Source: Snowella sp. (GTDB lineage: Bacteria; Cyanobacteriota; Cyanobacteriia; Cyanobacteriales; Microcystaceae). Taken from it: DNA of 39,824 bases. The stretch is taken from positions 1 through 39,824 of the forward strand of contig QBMS01000011.1 in NCBI GenBank assembly GCA_003249095.1, written 5' to 3'. Below, piece after piece: positions 9,601 to 17,858 of the stretch. Positions within the stretch are counted from its first letter, which is position 1; every line of letters begins with the position of its first letter. Under the pieces are notes generated by a model. The model saw nothing but the letters and a program-made list of their open reading frames with translations. It ran no database searches and was not told the origin of the DNA. The position numbers were made by a program, and so were the translations under genes.

Positions 9601-9800
9601 TATTTGGGCGCGGGAATACCTAATTCTTCTTTCAAAAAAATCGCTAATTTATCGTTCGTTAATTGGTAAGGATAATAATTTTCTGATTGATTTTTTACTT
9701 TTTTAACAATAGTATCAGTTTCAACCCAGAGATAAAAGCCGCCAGATTGAACAAATTCGTCTGTTTCGTTGGGAATCCAAGTACCGTGAAGAATTTTCAT
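6663..9800 (-). CDS. SNF2-family DEAD/DEAH helicase with SNF2-associated domain
   Basis: Bacterial SNF2/HepA-like ATPases translocate on duplex DNA and remodel protein-DNA complexes. The 1045-residue protein has a long N-terminal region (1-500) of the bacterial SNF2-associated type. The helicase lobes follow: DDMGLGKT near residue 595, DEAQ near 697, [10 protein letters not shown] near 720, then [35 protein letters not shown] and [15 protein letters not shown] near 950-1000. The length is typical for cyanobacterial members. It starts 9 bases after the DUF445 gene on the same strand and is probably cotranscribed. It could act in DNA repair or transcription-complex recycling; no specific partner is visible. 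It is adjacent to, but convergent with, the PARIS-like pair, so I do not count it as part of that system. Confidence 0.92.
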   Translation of the reverse strand: [1045 protein letters not shown]

Positions 9801-9809
9801 AATGAATTA

Positions 9810-11051
9810 TTAAATCGGATTAGAAAAGAGAAAAAAGAAAGTTTGTAATAGTCCTACCAGGAAACCCAATACACCGCCTAAATTAACGATCGCCTGAAGT
9901 TCACTTTTAACAATACCTTGAATCGCCAACTCTAATTCTTCTGGAGAAGTCCCCGTAATACGAGCAATAATGACCTGATCAATAGAGAGAATGGGAATCG
10001 CTTGTTGGACAATTTTTTCTAAATCTTCCTCTAGATAACGCTCTAAAATTGCCGCTAATTCTTGACTAATTACTCCTAAAGATCCTGTAAAAGTAGAGGA
10101 TACTTGTAAACGGTTAATAATAATAATCGCTAAATTATCCCAATCAATGGATTTGCCAAAATCCTGTAAAAAATCGGCTCCACTATCTCGTATATAGGCA
10201 CGAACGGCATCTCCTGTGGTTTTACGCAGTTGATTAACCGTTGATAGGGGTAAATTTTGTAAAGAAAAACGATGTAACCCATTGCGTAGGCGACCCCGCA
10301 CTTCCAACGAAAGCATTAACTCTTTTAAGCGTGTATTAGCAACTTCTTTTTCTTCGATGCAAAAACTCCGCAAACGAATTAAGGTATTACGAACTCCAAA
10401 TAAATTGGCGACGACCCAATAGGTTCCACTGGTTTTTTCGCGGAATCCTTCATCAATCACTTGAATATTGCGGTCTGTGAGGAAGTCAATTAGGGCTAAA
10501 CGGAGGGTATTGGGCGGTAAAATACTTTCTAATAACCAATCTACAAATTGTCGGGATTGGACTTCTGAAAACTGAAAATCCAGTAGAATTTTTTCAAAGA
10601 CTTGATTAATTTGAGATTCTAAAAAATCTTCTCGACGGGAAAAAACTTTTAATAAGCGGGGCAGGGATTCACTGAACAAATCCCGTAAAATATTGGCAAG
10701 AATTTTTGCGGTTTTTTGCTCTTTATCACTACGAATTTGTTTGAGAGCTAAATTTAATAACCAGGTTAAAGCGGATTCTACTCGTTCGGTTTCTAAGAGT
10801 TTTTTGGCTAATCTTTGTAGTTCTTCGGGGGTTAATAAAGACCCCATAATGGTATCAGCAACTCTTTTGGCTAAACGGGGTTGATTGCGGGGAATTAAAC
10901 CAGGGGTAAAGGGAAGTTGGGCTTTACCTAGATAAATCGCTTTGTAGGGACGAAATAACATTTGAATGGCGATATCATTGGTAAAATAGCCAATAATTGC
11001 TCCAGCGATCGGTGGAACGACTAACGGCCATAACGTTGATAACTCTATCAT
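9810..11051 (-). CDS. DUF445 family membrane protein
   Basis: The protein has 413 residues. An N-terminal hydrophobic segment (about 8-25, [21 protein letters not shown]) leads into IQMLFRPY and the [15 protein letters not shown] stretch typical of DUF445. The long middle is amphipathic and helical. A second hydrophobic segment lies at the C terminus ([18 protein letters not shown]). The layout suggests a membrane-anchored hairpin with a large soluble helical domain. Function is unknown in the family. It lies between menG (69 bases upstream) and the SNF2 helicase gene (9 bases downstream) on the same strand, consistent with one operon. Confidence 0.88.
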   Translation of the reverse strand: MIELSTLWPLVVPPIAGAIIGYFTNDIAIQMLFRPYKAIYLGKAQLPFTPGLIPRNQPRLAKRVADTIMGSLLTPEELQRLAKKLLETERVESALTWLLNLALKQIRSDKEQKTAKILANILRDLFSESLPRLLKVFSRREDFLESQINQVFEKILLDFQFSEVQSRQFVDWLLESILPPNTLRLALIDFLTDRNIQVIDEGFREKTSGTYWVVANLFGVRNTLIRLRSFCIEEKEVANTRLKELMLSLEVRGRLRNGLHRFSLQNLPLSTVNQLRKTTGDAVRAYIRDSGADFLQDFGKSIDWDNLAIIIINRLQVSSTFTGSLGVISQELAAILERYLEEDLEKIVQQAIPILSIDQVIIARITGTSPEELELAIQGIVKSELQAIVNLGGVLGFLVGLLQTFFFLFSNPI

Positions 11052-11120
11052 TTCTTCAAATCTGAAAAATCAAACAAATTAAACAAATCAATTCTAGTTA
11101 AATTTTTTAACTTATAAAAA

Positions 11121-11831
11121 CTATTTTTCGGCAACTAAAACGCCCATTAATCCCCCCGCGATCGCGTAATGGACAACCTGGGAAAAACCCGCTTCATAGG
11201 CTAATGTTACTTGCTGACGACCCTTGGGAAAGCGTTCTAAACTGGGATAAATATAGGCATATTCTTCGGTAACTTGAAAATAATTAGCAGTAGGAACAAC
11301 AATTGTTTGTAAATACCATTGTTGAAAAAGCTGCATCCAATCCTGGCTCGGATGATGAAAATCAAGAATGGCAACCTTACCGCCTGGTTTTAAGACTCGG
11401 CGTAACTCTGATAAGGCAAGGGGAATATCCGTTACGTTTCTTAGCCCATATCCCATCGTAGCACAGTCGAAAATATCGGCTTCAAAGGGTAAATTGAGGG
11501 CATCGCCTTCTAACCATTCAATCGGTAAAGGGGGTGTTTGGCTAGAAATTCGTTGGGCTGCGATCGCGAGTAAATTAGCTGAAAAATCCAACCCAATGAC
11601 GTGGCCCTGGGAGCCGACCTTTTTGGCTAAAAGCTGGGTTAAATCACCGCTTCCACAACAAACATCTAGGGCTTTTTGACCCGATTTAGGATTACACCAT
11701 TTAACAGTCATCAATTTCCAAACCCGATGCTGGCCAAAACTCAGCCAGGCATTCAGTTGGTCATAAACAGGAGCAATACGGTCAAAAATCTCTTGTATTT
11801 CCGTCGCGGCAGGCGTGCTTGTTTGAGTCAT
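11121..11831 (-). CDS. menG: Demethylphylloquinone/menaquinone methyltransferase (UbiE/MenG)
   Basis: MenG transfers a methyl group from S-adenosylmethionine to the ring of 2-phytyl-1,4-naphthoquinol, the last step of phylloquinone synthesis for photosystem I. The 236-residue protein carries the UbiE/MenG signature YDQLNAWLSFGQHRVW (23-38), the SAM-binding loop LDVCCGSGD (55-63), the acidic end GLDFS (80-84), and the second family signature near 125 (CATMGYGLRNVTD). The C-terminal motif YAIAGGLMGVLVAEK is also typical. Cyanobacteria use this enzyme for phylloquinone (or menaquinone), not ubiquinone. It lies downstream of the SMR gene and upstream of DUF445 on the same strand. Confidence 0.95.
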   Translation of the reverse strand: MTQTSTPAATEIQEIFDRIAPVYDQLNAWLSFGQHRVWKLMTVKWCNPKSGQKALDVCCGSGDLTQLLAKKVGSQGHVIGLDFSANLLAIAAQRISSQTPPLPIEWLEGDALNLPFEADIFDCATMGYGLRNVTDIPLALSELRRVLKPGGKVAILDFHHPSQDWMQLFQQWYLQTIVVPTANYFQVTEEYAYIYPSLERFPKGRQQVTLAYEAGFSQVVHYAIAGGLMGVLVAEK

Positions 11832-11900
11832 CTATAGGGTTAGCTCAAGGGGTTTCATCGGGAATTACCCTTTTTCATTATCAGATGGGAGTGTCACAAA

Positions 11901-12233
11901 TTAATGGGAGGCAACCGATTTGGATAATAAATTGATTACCAAAACACCCACGACAATCAGCCCAATTCCTGCCTGAGCCGCGAAATCAAGCTGTTCTTGG
12001 AAGAATACTTTACCGATTAGGGTGATTAGTACCACTCCTGCGCCCGACCAAATCGCATAAACAATGCCAATGGCCATGGTTTTTAGGGTCAAACTTAAGC
12101 AATAGAATGCTGCGCTGTAGCAGACAATAACGATCAGGCTCGGTATCAATTTGGTGAAGCCTTCTGATGCTTTTAAGGAACTGGTGGCGATGACTTCGGC
12201 AACGATCGCAATTAACAAAATTAAGTAGGACAT
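11901..12233 (-). CDS. Small multidrug resistance (SMR/EmrE-like) transporter
   Basis: SMR proteins are dimers of four-helix subunits in the inner membrane that exchange cationic drugs for protons. I start at ATG 12233, which gives 110 residues, the family size; the longer reading from 12356 adds a low-complexity leader overlapping the upstream gene. Four hydrophobic segments are visible (3-20, 33-50, 57-78, 86-103). The membrane-embedded glutamate is E13 in IAIVAEVIATSSLKASEGFT, and the IVYAIWSGAGVVLITLIG signature is present. It could instead belong to the guanidinium-exporter branch; I cannot separate them by eye. Confidence 0.92.
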   Translation of the reverse strand: MSYLILLIAIVAEVIATSSLKASEGFTKLIPSLIVIVCYSAAFYCLSLTLKTMAIGIVYAIWSGAGVVLITLIGKVFFQEQLDFAAQAGIGLIVVGVLVINLLSKSVASH

Positions 12234-12243
12234 GGAAAATTTT

Positions 12244-12274
12244 TTTCTGCTATGTATTTTTCTGCTATGTATTG
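12244..12274 (-). repeat. Short tandem duplication (about 15 bp x 2) at phosphatase stop codon
   Basis: TTCTGCTATGTATT occurs twice head to tail. The right copy contains the stop codon of the upstream phosphatase gene, and the left copy lies between it and the SMR start. It looks like a replication-slippage duplication. Confidence 0.75.
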
Positions 12275-12909
12275 GGCAAACTGCGGAGATAGGGACTGAG
12301 ATGGGCGCGATCGCCGATAACGTGGAAAAAAGGGCCACGGTCACAGAGTTCCACAATACTCAACGCCGCAACGGGCAACATAAAGCGATCGCGATACCGA
12401 CCAATATCAATGCCCATAAGGTCACAGAGCATAATACGGATAGTGGCTTTGTGGGAAACCAGCAACACATTCCCCGATGAAAAACGGTCTTCGATTTCTT
12501 CTAATACCTGGGAACAACGACGGGCAATATCAATCCCCCGTTCTCCCTTGGGTGGTGCGTTCCAAGCGGGATCGGTCAACCAACGCACGTAGGAATCGGT
12601 AAATTTTGGGTAAATTTCATTCGGGTGCATCCCTTCCCATTCCCCATAGGCGACTTCTTTTAATCCATGTCGTAATTCCATCGGTAGATTGAGGCGATCG
12701 CTCAGGGGCTTGGCCGTTTGTACCGCTCGTTGCAAGGGACTCGTATAAATTGCTTGCCAGGGAAGATGACAATAAACCTCTGCAAAAGCCTCGGCCATTT
12801 CGATTCCTTGCGGTGTTAAACCAGGATCATTTTCGGGTGTACCACAATAGCCCCCCGTTGCACTATAGGCCGTTTGTCCATGCCGAAGAAAATAGAGTTT
12901 TAAGCCCAT
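12265..12909 (-). CDS. Histidine phosphatase family protein (copy B)
   Basis: This 214-residue branch-1 histidine phosphatase has the catalytic RHG motif at 9-11 (LYFLRHGQT), the second arginine in SPLQRAVQTA near 61, the catalytic glutamate in EVAYGEWEG near 88, and the late histidine in LLVSHKATIR near 155. Such enzymes remove phosphate from small metabolites. Cyanobacterial relatives include metal-independent phosphoserine phosphatases and CobC-like enzymes, but the substrate cannot be read from sequence. It is a tandem paralogue of the gene 25 bases upstream (over half of residues identical). Its stop codon lies in a 15-bp tandem duplication. Confidence 0.9.
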   Translation of the reverse strand: MGLKLYFLRHGQTAYSATGGYCGTPENDPGLTPQGIEMAEAFAEVYCHLPWQAIYTSPLQRAVQTAKPLSDRLNLPMELRHGLKEVAYGEWEGMHPNEIYPKFTDSYVRWLTDPAWNAPPKGERGIDIARRCSQVLEEIEDRFSSGNVLLVSHKATIRIMLCDLMGIDIGRYRDRFMLPVAALSIVELCDRGPFFHVIGDRAHLSPYLRSLPNT

Positions 12910-12934
12910 GCCAATCTAATTCACCGATTAACTA

Positions 12935-13573
12935 TCAAGTTCCAAACCGTTCTCTGAGGTCTTTGTCCAAATGAGCGCGATCGCCCATGACATGAATGAG
13001 CGGCCCATGTTCCGACATTTCCACAATACTGACCGAGGCAACGGGCATTCCAATGCGATCGCGATAACGCCCGATATCAATTCCTAGCAGGGAACCAAGG
13101 ATAATACGAATCGTGGATTTATGGGAAACAACGAGAATATTACCGCCATCAAAGGTTTGCTCAATTTCTTCTAACACTTCCGAACTGCGCCGCGCAATAT
13201 CAATGCCCTTTTCGCCGCCTGTGGGTGCATTCCAGCCTGGGTCAGCCAACCAGCGCACATAATCATCATGGAATTCCATATTGACCTCGGCAGGGGTTTT
13301 GCCTTCCCATTTTCCGTAGGCAATTTCTTTTAATCCTTCTCGACGTTGAATTTTTAAACCAATGCGATCGCTCAAGGGTTGGGCCGTGGCCATGGTACGC
13401 CGTAGGGGACTAGCAAAAATCGCCGCCCAATGCAGATCGTGGTAAGCCTGGGCAAACTGTTCGGCCATTTGATAACCCGCCTCTGTCAGATCAATATCAA
13501 CCCGTCCACAGTAGGTTCCTGTTTGACTCGAAGCCGTTTCACCGTGTCGCAGAAAGTAAAGTTTAAGACTCAT
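12935..13573 (-). CDS. Histidine phosphatase family protein (copy A)
   Basis: This 212-residue protein has RHG at 9-11 (LYFLRHGET), arginine in SPLRRTMATA, the catalytic glutamate in EIAYGKWEG and the histidine in ILVVSHKSTIR. It is the first gene of the minus-strand run that continues through copy B, the SMR transporter, menG, DUF445 and SNF2 with gaps of 9 to 69 bases. The DYVRWLADPGWNAP and GIDIGRYRDR stretches are shared almost fully with copy B, so the pair arose by tandem duplication. Regions around residues 20-30 and 75-85 differ most and could reflect different substrates. Confidence 0.9.
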   Translation of the reverse strand: MSLKLYFLRHGETASSQTGTYCGRVDIDLTEAGYQMAEQFAQAYHDLHWAAIFASPLRRTMATAQPLSDRIGLKIQRREGLKEIAYGKWEGKTPAEVNMEFHDDYVRWLADPGWNAPTGGEKGIDIARRSSEVLEEIEQTFDGGNILVVSHKSTIRIILGSLLGIDIGRYRDRIGMPVASVSIVEMSEHGPLIHVMGDRAHLDKDLRERFGT

Positions 13574-13705
13574 AGTGGGTTCTAGGCTTCAAAAATTAAC
13601 AATTAGAGTATATTATATCGGTTGAACCGTCAAAAATCTTTTTCGGTTGATAATCTTTTCTTTTAAATCCCGATAAAACAAACCTTAAAAAAGAATCTTT
13701 AAAGT

Positions 13706-14281
13706 ATGGTATTAACCCCTTCCACCATGTTAGCCTTGGGAACCCAAGCTCCTAATTTCCAATTACCTGATGTGGTTTCTGGTGATATTATTTCTCTCGA
13801 AACCTTTAAAATAAAAAAAGCATTGCTCGTCATGTTTATCTGTCGTCATTGCCCTTTTATTAAGCATATTCAAGACCATTTAGCCCAACTGGGAAAGGAT
13901 TATGCCAACACTCCTTTAGGAATTGTCGCAATCAGTGCCAATGATGCCCAAAAATATCCCGATGATGCCCCTGATCGCCTCAAAGAGATGGCAGAGGAAC
14001 TGGGTTTTACTTTTCCGTTCTGTTATGACGAAGGCCAAGCGATCGCCAAAGCCTACAGTGCGGCCTGCACCCCCGACTTTTTTCTGTTTGATGCCCAACG
14101 TCATTTAGTTTATCGGGGTCAATTAGATGACAGTCGCCCCAGTAATAATCTTCCCGTCACAGGAATCGATCTGCGTCAGGCGATCGCGTCGGTATTAGCC
14201 GATCAAACCATCAATTCCGACCAAAAACCGAGTATTGGTTGCAATATCAAATGGAAACCTGGTAACGAACCCAATTTTTAA
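13706..14281 (+). CDS. Thioredoxin-fold / peroxiredoxin-like protein (AhpC-TSA family)
   Basis: The 191-residue protein has the thioredoxin fold of the PRX-like group: G-APNFQLPDVVSG near 12-26, then VMFICRHCPFIKHI with the redox pair C46-R-H-C49, and the cis-proline region TPDFFLFD near 125. The family usually reads FICNHCPFV. It lacks a signal peptide, so it is probably cytosolic and acts as a thiol-disulfide oxidoreductase or peroxidase. A second start at residue 8 (MLALGTQAPNF) is possible. It is transcribed divergently from the phosphatase run. Confidence 0.88.
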   Translation: MVLTPSTMLALGTQAPNFQLPDVVSGDIISLETFKIKKALLVMFICRHCPFIKHIQDHLAQLGKDYANTPLGIVAISANDAQKYPDDAPDRLKEMAEELGFTFPFCYDEGQAIAKAYSAACTPDFFLFDAQRHLVYRGQLDDSRPSNNLPVTGIDLRQAIASVLADQTINSDQKPSIGCNIKWKPGNEPNF

Positions 14282-14424
14282 AATTTTAAGCCTAGAAAAA
14301 TAGGTTAATTAACCCCGAAATCATCCTGTTCCCCAAAAAAGCTCACCCCTGCCTAGCGTAACTTTTCGGTAAAGCAGTGAAATTAGTGTTATTAGTAGTT
14401 ATGGTAGACCATTAATCGTTCAAA

Positions 14425-15159
14425 ATGACTGATCTCTCTTCCTTATCCGTCCCTGACCCATCGGTAGATATCCAAGCATTCGCGACCCAATTTTTTGGGG
14501 AATCAGAAAAAAATCAACTACCACTCATTTCCAAGCTAGAAACCTTCGGGGAATCGGGTTGGGAGATTTTAAAAGAATTTTTGCAATCCCAAAAAGAAGC
14601 CGCCTCTCCTAATTTGGCAGTAGGGAAAGCCTATCAAACTCTGTATGCCATTGATAACGAGGCTATTCAGACTTTTTTGACCACCCATTTTCCCAAGGGT
14701 GTTGTTCCCCTCGCCTCCGCCCGTAATATTGATTACACGCCCCTGCAACAGGCTCTAGTCCAGAGAAAATTTGAGTTGGCCGACAACTTGACCCGCGAAA
14801 AACTCTGTGAATTAGCAGGGGACGGCGCGATCCAACGCAAATGGATTTATTTTACGGAAGTCACTGGATTTCCGAGTGAAGATTTAAACACGGTTAACGC
14901 GCTTTGGTGGGTACATTCGGAAGGTCGATTTGGCTTTTCGGTACAACGCAAGCTCTGGTTAGGCATGGGCAGGGATTTTGTCAAACTCTGGCCAAAAATT
15001 GGCTGGAAAGACGGTAACAGTTGGACGAAATATCCCAGGGGTTTTATTTGGGATTTGAATGCGCCCGTCGGTCATTTGCCTTTGTTAAATCAATTAAGGG
15101 GAGTCAGGGTAGCAGATTCGATTTTTTCCCACCCCGTTTGGTCAGAGCGTGGTTGGTAA
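14425..15159 (+). CDS. gun4: GUN4, Mg-chelatase regulator
   Basis: GUN4 binds protoporphyrin IX and Mg-protoporphyrin and stimulates the ChlH subunit of magnesium chelatase in chlorophyll synthesis. The 244-residue protein has both parts of cyanobacterial Gun4: an N-terminal helical repeat (about 15-95, ending in LASARNIDYTPLQQAL) and the GUN4 core (about 100-240). The core contains KLCELAGDGAIQRKWIYFTE, NALWWVHSEGRFGFSVQRKL, KLWPKIGWK and GHLPLLNQLRGVRVADS. The match to Synechocystis Gun4, as I remember that protein, runs end to end. The presence of the full N-terminal domain argues for true Gun4 and not one of the many GUN4-domain fusion proteins. Confidence 0.96.
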   Translation: MTDLSSLSVPDPSVDIQAFATQFFGESEKNQLPLISKLETFGESGWEILKEFLQSQKEAASPNLAVGKAYQTLYAIDNEAIQTFLTTHFPKGVVPLASARNIDYTPLQQALVQRKFELADNLTREKLCELAGDGAIQRKWIYFTEVTGFPSEDLNTVNALWWVHSEGRFGFSVQRKLWLGMGRDFVKLWPKIGWKDGNSWTKYPRGFIWDLNAPVGHLPLLNQLRGVRVADSIFSHPVWSERGW

Positions 15160-15209
15160 AAAGACTCGAAACGCCCACTAAATCCCCTAATTCTGGGGGA
15201 CTTTCAGCA

Positions 15210-15869
15210 CTAAGCAGAAAAAGCTCTTTCGATTGTCCAATGGCGTTCTGAGGATTGATAGACTTTGACATCGGAGAAACCGACGGTTTCCACAAAGGAC
15301 TGAATTTCCTCCAAGGTAAAGGCGGCCCCCAAAGAATCCCGAAAGAGTTGGGTTTGATGGGGGCTATATTCTGTCCCAATTTCTGCCACCATTGCATCGG
15401 CGATCACAGGACTATGGGGACGAAGTAAATCTCGTAATAACAAAAAACCCTGGGGTTTTAAAACTCGTTTTAATTCTTGAAAAAAAGGTAACGGATCGGG
15501 CAAATGGTGAATTAAACTATTAGAAATCACCCCGTCAAAAGAAGAAGATGGATAGGGTAACTGTTTGGCATCCATTAATTCTAATTGAATCTGGGTTTCT
15601 AGCTTGGCACTAACAACATTTTTTCTCGCGATCGCCAACATCGATTCTGCTAAATCAATTGCCACAATTTGCCATTCAGGACGGGCCTGAGCGATTAAAA
15701 TGGGGATACGTGCTGTTCCCGTTCCCAAATCCAAGACTTGAGCGATTCGTGAGCCTAGTTCAACCGTCCGTTGAGCAAAAACCGCATTAACCGCTAAAAA
15801 ATCCATCGAGTCGTATTCCAGGGCTTCCGCTTCCGTATCCATCACTTCAGGTTCAAGAATTCGTTCCAT
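15210..15869 (-). CDS. Class I SAM-dependent methyltransferase
   Basis: The 219-residue protein has the Rossmann SAM-binding loop VLDLGTGTARIP (45-56), the acidic residue in VAIDLAESML (about 74-83), motif II in DGVISNSLIHHLPDP (about 115-129) and LKRVLKPQGFLLLRDL. It belongs to the Methyltransf_11/25 group, and the substrate is unknown. It is convergent with gun4 (50 bases between ends) and divergent from the RNase H-like gene (43 bases), so regulation is probably its own. Confidence 0.88.
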   Translation of the reverse strand: MERILEPEVMDTEAEALEYDSMDFLAVNAVFAQRTVELGSRIAQVLDLGTGTARIPILIAQARPEWQIVAIDLAESMLAIARKNVVSAKLETQIQLELMDAKQLPYPSSSFDGVISNSLIHHLPDPLPFFQELKRVLKPQGFLLLRDLLRPHSPVIADAMVAEIGTEYSPHQTQLFRDSLGAAFTLEEIQSFVETVGFSDVKVYQSSERHWTIERAFSA

Positions 15870-15912
15870 TGACTTGCTATCTCCTGATTATTCCCTATTG
15901 TGTTAATCTACG

Positions 15913-17253
15913 ATGTCTAATCCTACCAGCCAAACGATCAGAGGTAATCTATTACCCATCATGTTATTTGCAGGGGAATCTCGCGGAGAACAAGGACAAG
16001 GGGCCGCCGCCGCCATTCTTCTGATGCCCAACGGCAAACGCTTCACCGTCAGTCAGATGTTGTCTTTCACGACCAATGAAGAAGCGGAATATCATGGATT
16101 AATCATTGGATTGCGTAAATCTATCCAGTTAGGCATTCAATCTATTGAAATCAAGGGAAACAGTGAGACTATTTTTAATCAGGTCAATGGACTCAGTGAA
16201 GTTAAAGCCGATAAATCCCGCTTTCTTTTTCGAGAAGTTTTAAGGTTAATGCGCCAATTTGATCGTGCCAGTGTGGAATGGATTTCCGCAGAACAAAATC
16301 GTTCAGCCCGTAAGGTCGTTCGTCGTTGCCTAGAAGAATCCATTGAACGGAATATCCCAGAGCATGGCGGGACTCAGAATCTGAGTTCTAGTTCTGAAGA
16401 AGTGCTTCGTTTAATTCAGTTAGGATCTCAAGCAACGGATGAGGATTATCTGAAAATTGGCAAAGAATTGGATCATTTTTCCCTCAAGACCCTGCCCGAA
16501 CTGCGTCCCTTGGTGCCGATCATGATTCAAGATATGATCGCTTTGCAATGGATGGGAGATGAAGAAGAACTCGCCCAAATGTATCGCTGGTATCTTCGGG
16601 GTTTACCGCCTGACATGGCTATTCGTCGCGTTAACCTGGAAAGACAAACCTACGAGATACCTGCGGACGAAAAACTGCCCTGGGAAGGCCAATTGCAGGG
16701 AGTGCATGATACCTTCGGGCATGATGTTTCCTACCGTCAAAATTCTCAGCTTTCTTTTCTTTCCCTTGGAGAAAATATTGATCTAGGTAATATAGAAGTG
16801 ATTGATGTAGGCAATGAAAATCAAGAGACACACCTAGTTGAACCTAAAGATTTTAATCAGGCCAGTAATCTTGACTCCCATTCAGCGATCGTGTCTCCCC
16901 TAGATACGTTGGAATCCATGTTTGCTTGGCCAGGACTGGGAGAAGGTTCGATTTCCATGCCCGTATCTTCTCCCTTAGAGCCATTGGAGGAATTTCCTCT
17001 GGATCAATTTCCCCCCCTAGCCCCAGTTGATGAGATAGAACAAAATCAAGATAATTTTGCGATCGCTCCCCCTGCCCCCAAGGATCGAAGTCGAGAAACT
17101 CTGCCCTCTGGCGATCGCATTCAACAGGTCATCTCGATGATTATGCACTTTTCAGAAGAGGAAAAATCGGCGTTGATGTACGAACTCGTTCAATTTCCTG
17201 AGCTAACCAATAAAGTTCTGACAGCGATCGCGGCCCAAGTTAAACGTCATTAA
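15913..17253 (+). CDS. RNase H-fold protein with lost catalytic aspartates plus C-terminal extension
   Basis: Residues 14-150 follow the RNase HI / reverse-transcriptase-like fold, but the active site is eroded. The first aspartate position (usually FDGASRGNPG) reads FAGESRGEQG with A20. The glutamate E59 (NEEAEYHGL) is kept. The second aspartate (usually GDS) is N83 in KGNSETI, and the last aspartate (usually ADxLA) is replaced in RSARKVVRR. Residues 165-260 form a separate helical domain (LIQLGSQATDEDYLKIGKEL, LAQMYRWYLRGLPPDMAIRR), followed by a low-complexity acidic linker and a helical C terminus near 395-446. It probably binds nucleic acid or protein without cutting. The next gene starts 13 bases later on the same strand. 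Confidence 0.8.
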   Translation: MSNPTSQTIRGNLLPIMLFAGESRGEQGQGAAAAILLMPNGKRFTVSQMLSFTTNEEAEYHGLIIGLRKSIQLGIQSIEIKGNSETIFNQVNGLSEVKADKSRFLFREVLRLMRQFDRASVEWISAEQNRSARKVVRRCLEESIERNIPEHGGTQNLSSSSEEVLRLIQLGSQATDEDYLKIGKELDHFSLKTLPELRPLVPIMIQDMIALQWMGDEEELAQMYRWYLRGLPPDMAIRRVNLERQTYEIPADEKLPWEGQLQGVHDTFGHDVSYRQNSQLSFLSLGENIDLGNIEVIDVGNENQETHLVEPKDFNQASNLDSHSAIVSPLDTLESMFAWPGLGEGSISMPVSSPLEPLEEFPLDQFPPLAPVDEIEQNQDNFAIAPPAPKDRSRETLPSGDRIQQVISMIMHFSEEEKSALMYELVQFPELTNKVLTAIAAQVKRH

Positions 17254-17266
17254 TCACCATAAACCT

Positions 17267-17767
17267 ATGAACTTAAAAGAACAACTGCAAGAAATTATCG
17301 ATAATTCTTCAAAATTTAATATTTCTCCTATCCTTATTGAAAAAGCTGTTTCTCCTGTTTTCGTAAAATTTGCTAAACCTTTACACAATGTTTATTATGT
17401 TTGGCAAACTAAAGGTGATGGTGAAGAAAAAGAGAAGTTCGTCATTACTGTTTTAGAGAATCGCGTCAATCCTAAACTGACTAAAAAGGTCATTTATGCC
17501 TTTCCAAGTATGGCGATCGCGGGAAATTTTTTAGAAGTTGATCCTCATACAGTCGATATTGTCGAAATTCCCGTTACTCATCTGTTCTTTCATACCTTCG
17601 GAACTCCTCCTGAAAAATTAAACAGTATTATTTTTGTCAAAAAAATAGGTAATAACTTAAAATTCCACGAAGTGAACTGTGACGAAATTAACAAAGCCGT
17701 ACAAGAAAAAATCAAAAAATTAAAACCCTTATTAGAAACTTTTGATCCGAATACTCGTTTGGTCTAA
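17267..17767 (+). CDS. Conserved hypothetical protein, 166 residues
   Basis: I do not recognise this protein. It is soluble, lysine-rich (KKVIYAF, KKIGNNLKF, KIKKLKP) and without signal peptide or membrane segment. It appears to be a compact alpha/beta domain with hydrophobic strands VYYVWQT, KFVITVLEN and SIIFVKKIG. It follows the RNase H-fold gene at 13 bases, so the two are probably cotranscribed and may work together. Codon use is like its neighbours. Confidence 0.75.
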   Translation: MNLKEQLQEIIDNSSKFNISPILIEKAVSPVFVKFAKPLHNVYYVWQTKGDGEEKEKFVITVLENRVNPKLTKKVIYAFPSMAIAGNFLEVDPHTVDIVEIPVTHLFFHTFGTPPEKLNSIIFVKKIGNNLKFHEVNCDEINKAVQEKIKKLKPLLETFDPNTRLV

Positions 17768-17858
17768 AAAGTATTTTTTAAGCTAAATTTCAGCCAAAAC
17801 TTTATTGAGTCTTTATACTAGATAAGCGCACTCTCCAACCTATCTGGGGCCGAATCCA

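Noticed and set aside
6663-9800. SNF2 helicase as third member of the PARIS-like system
   Set aside because: It is on the opposite strand, sits 9 bases behind DUF445 in a housekeeping-like run, and PARIS has no helicase component.
11901-12356. 151-residue version of the SMR protein
   Set aside because: The first 41 residues overlap the upstream phosphatase gene, include the duplicated 15-bp segment and do not fit the family; ATG 12233 gives the normal 110 residues.
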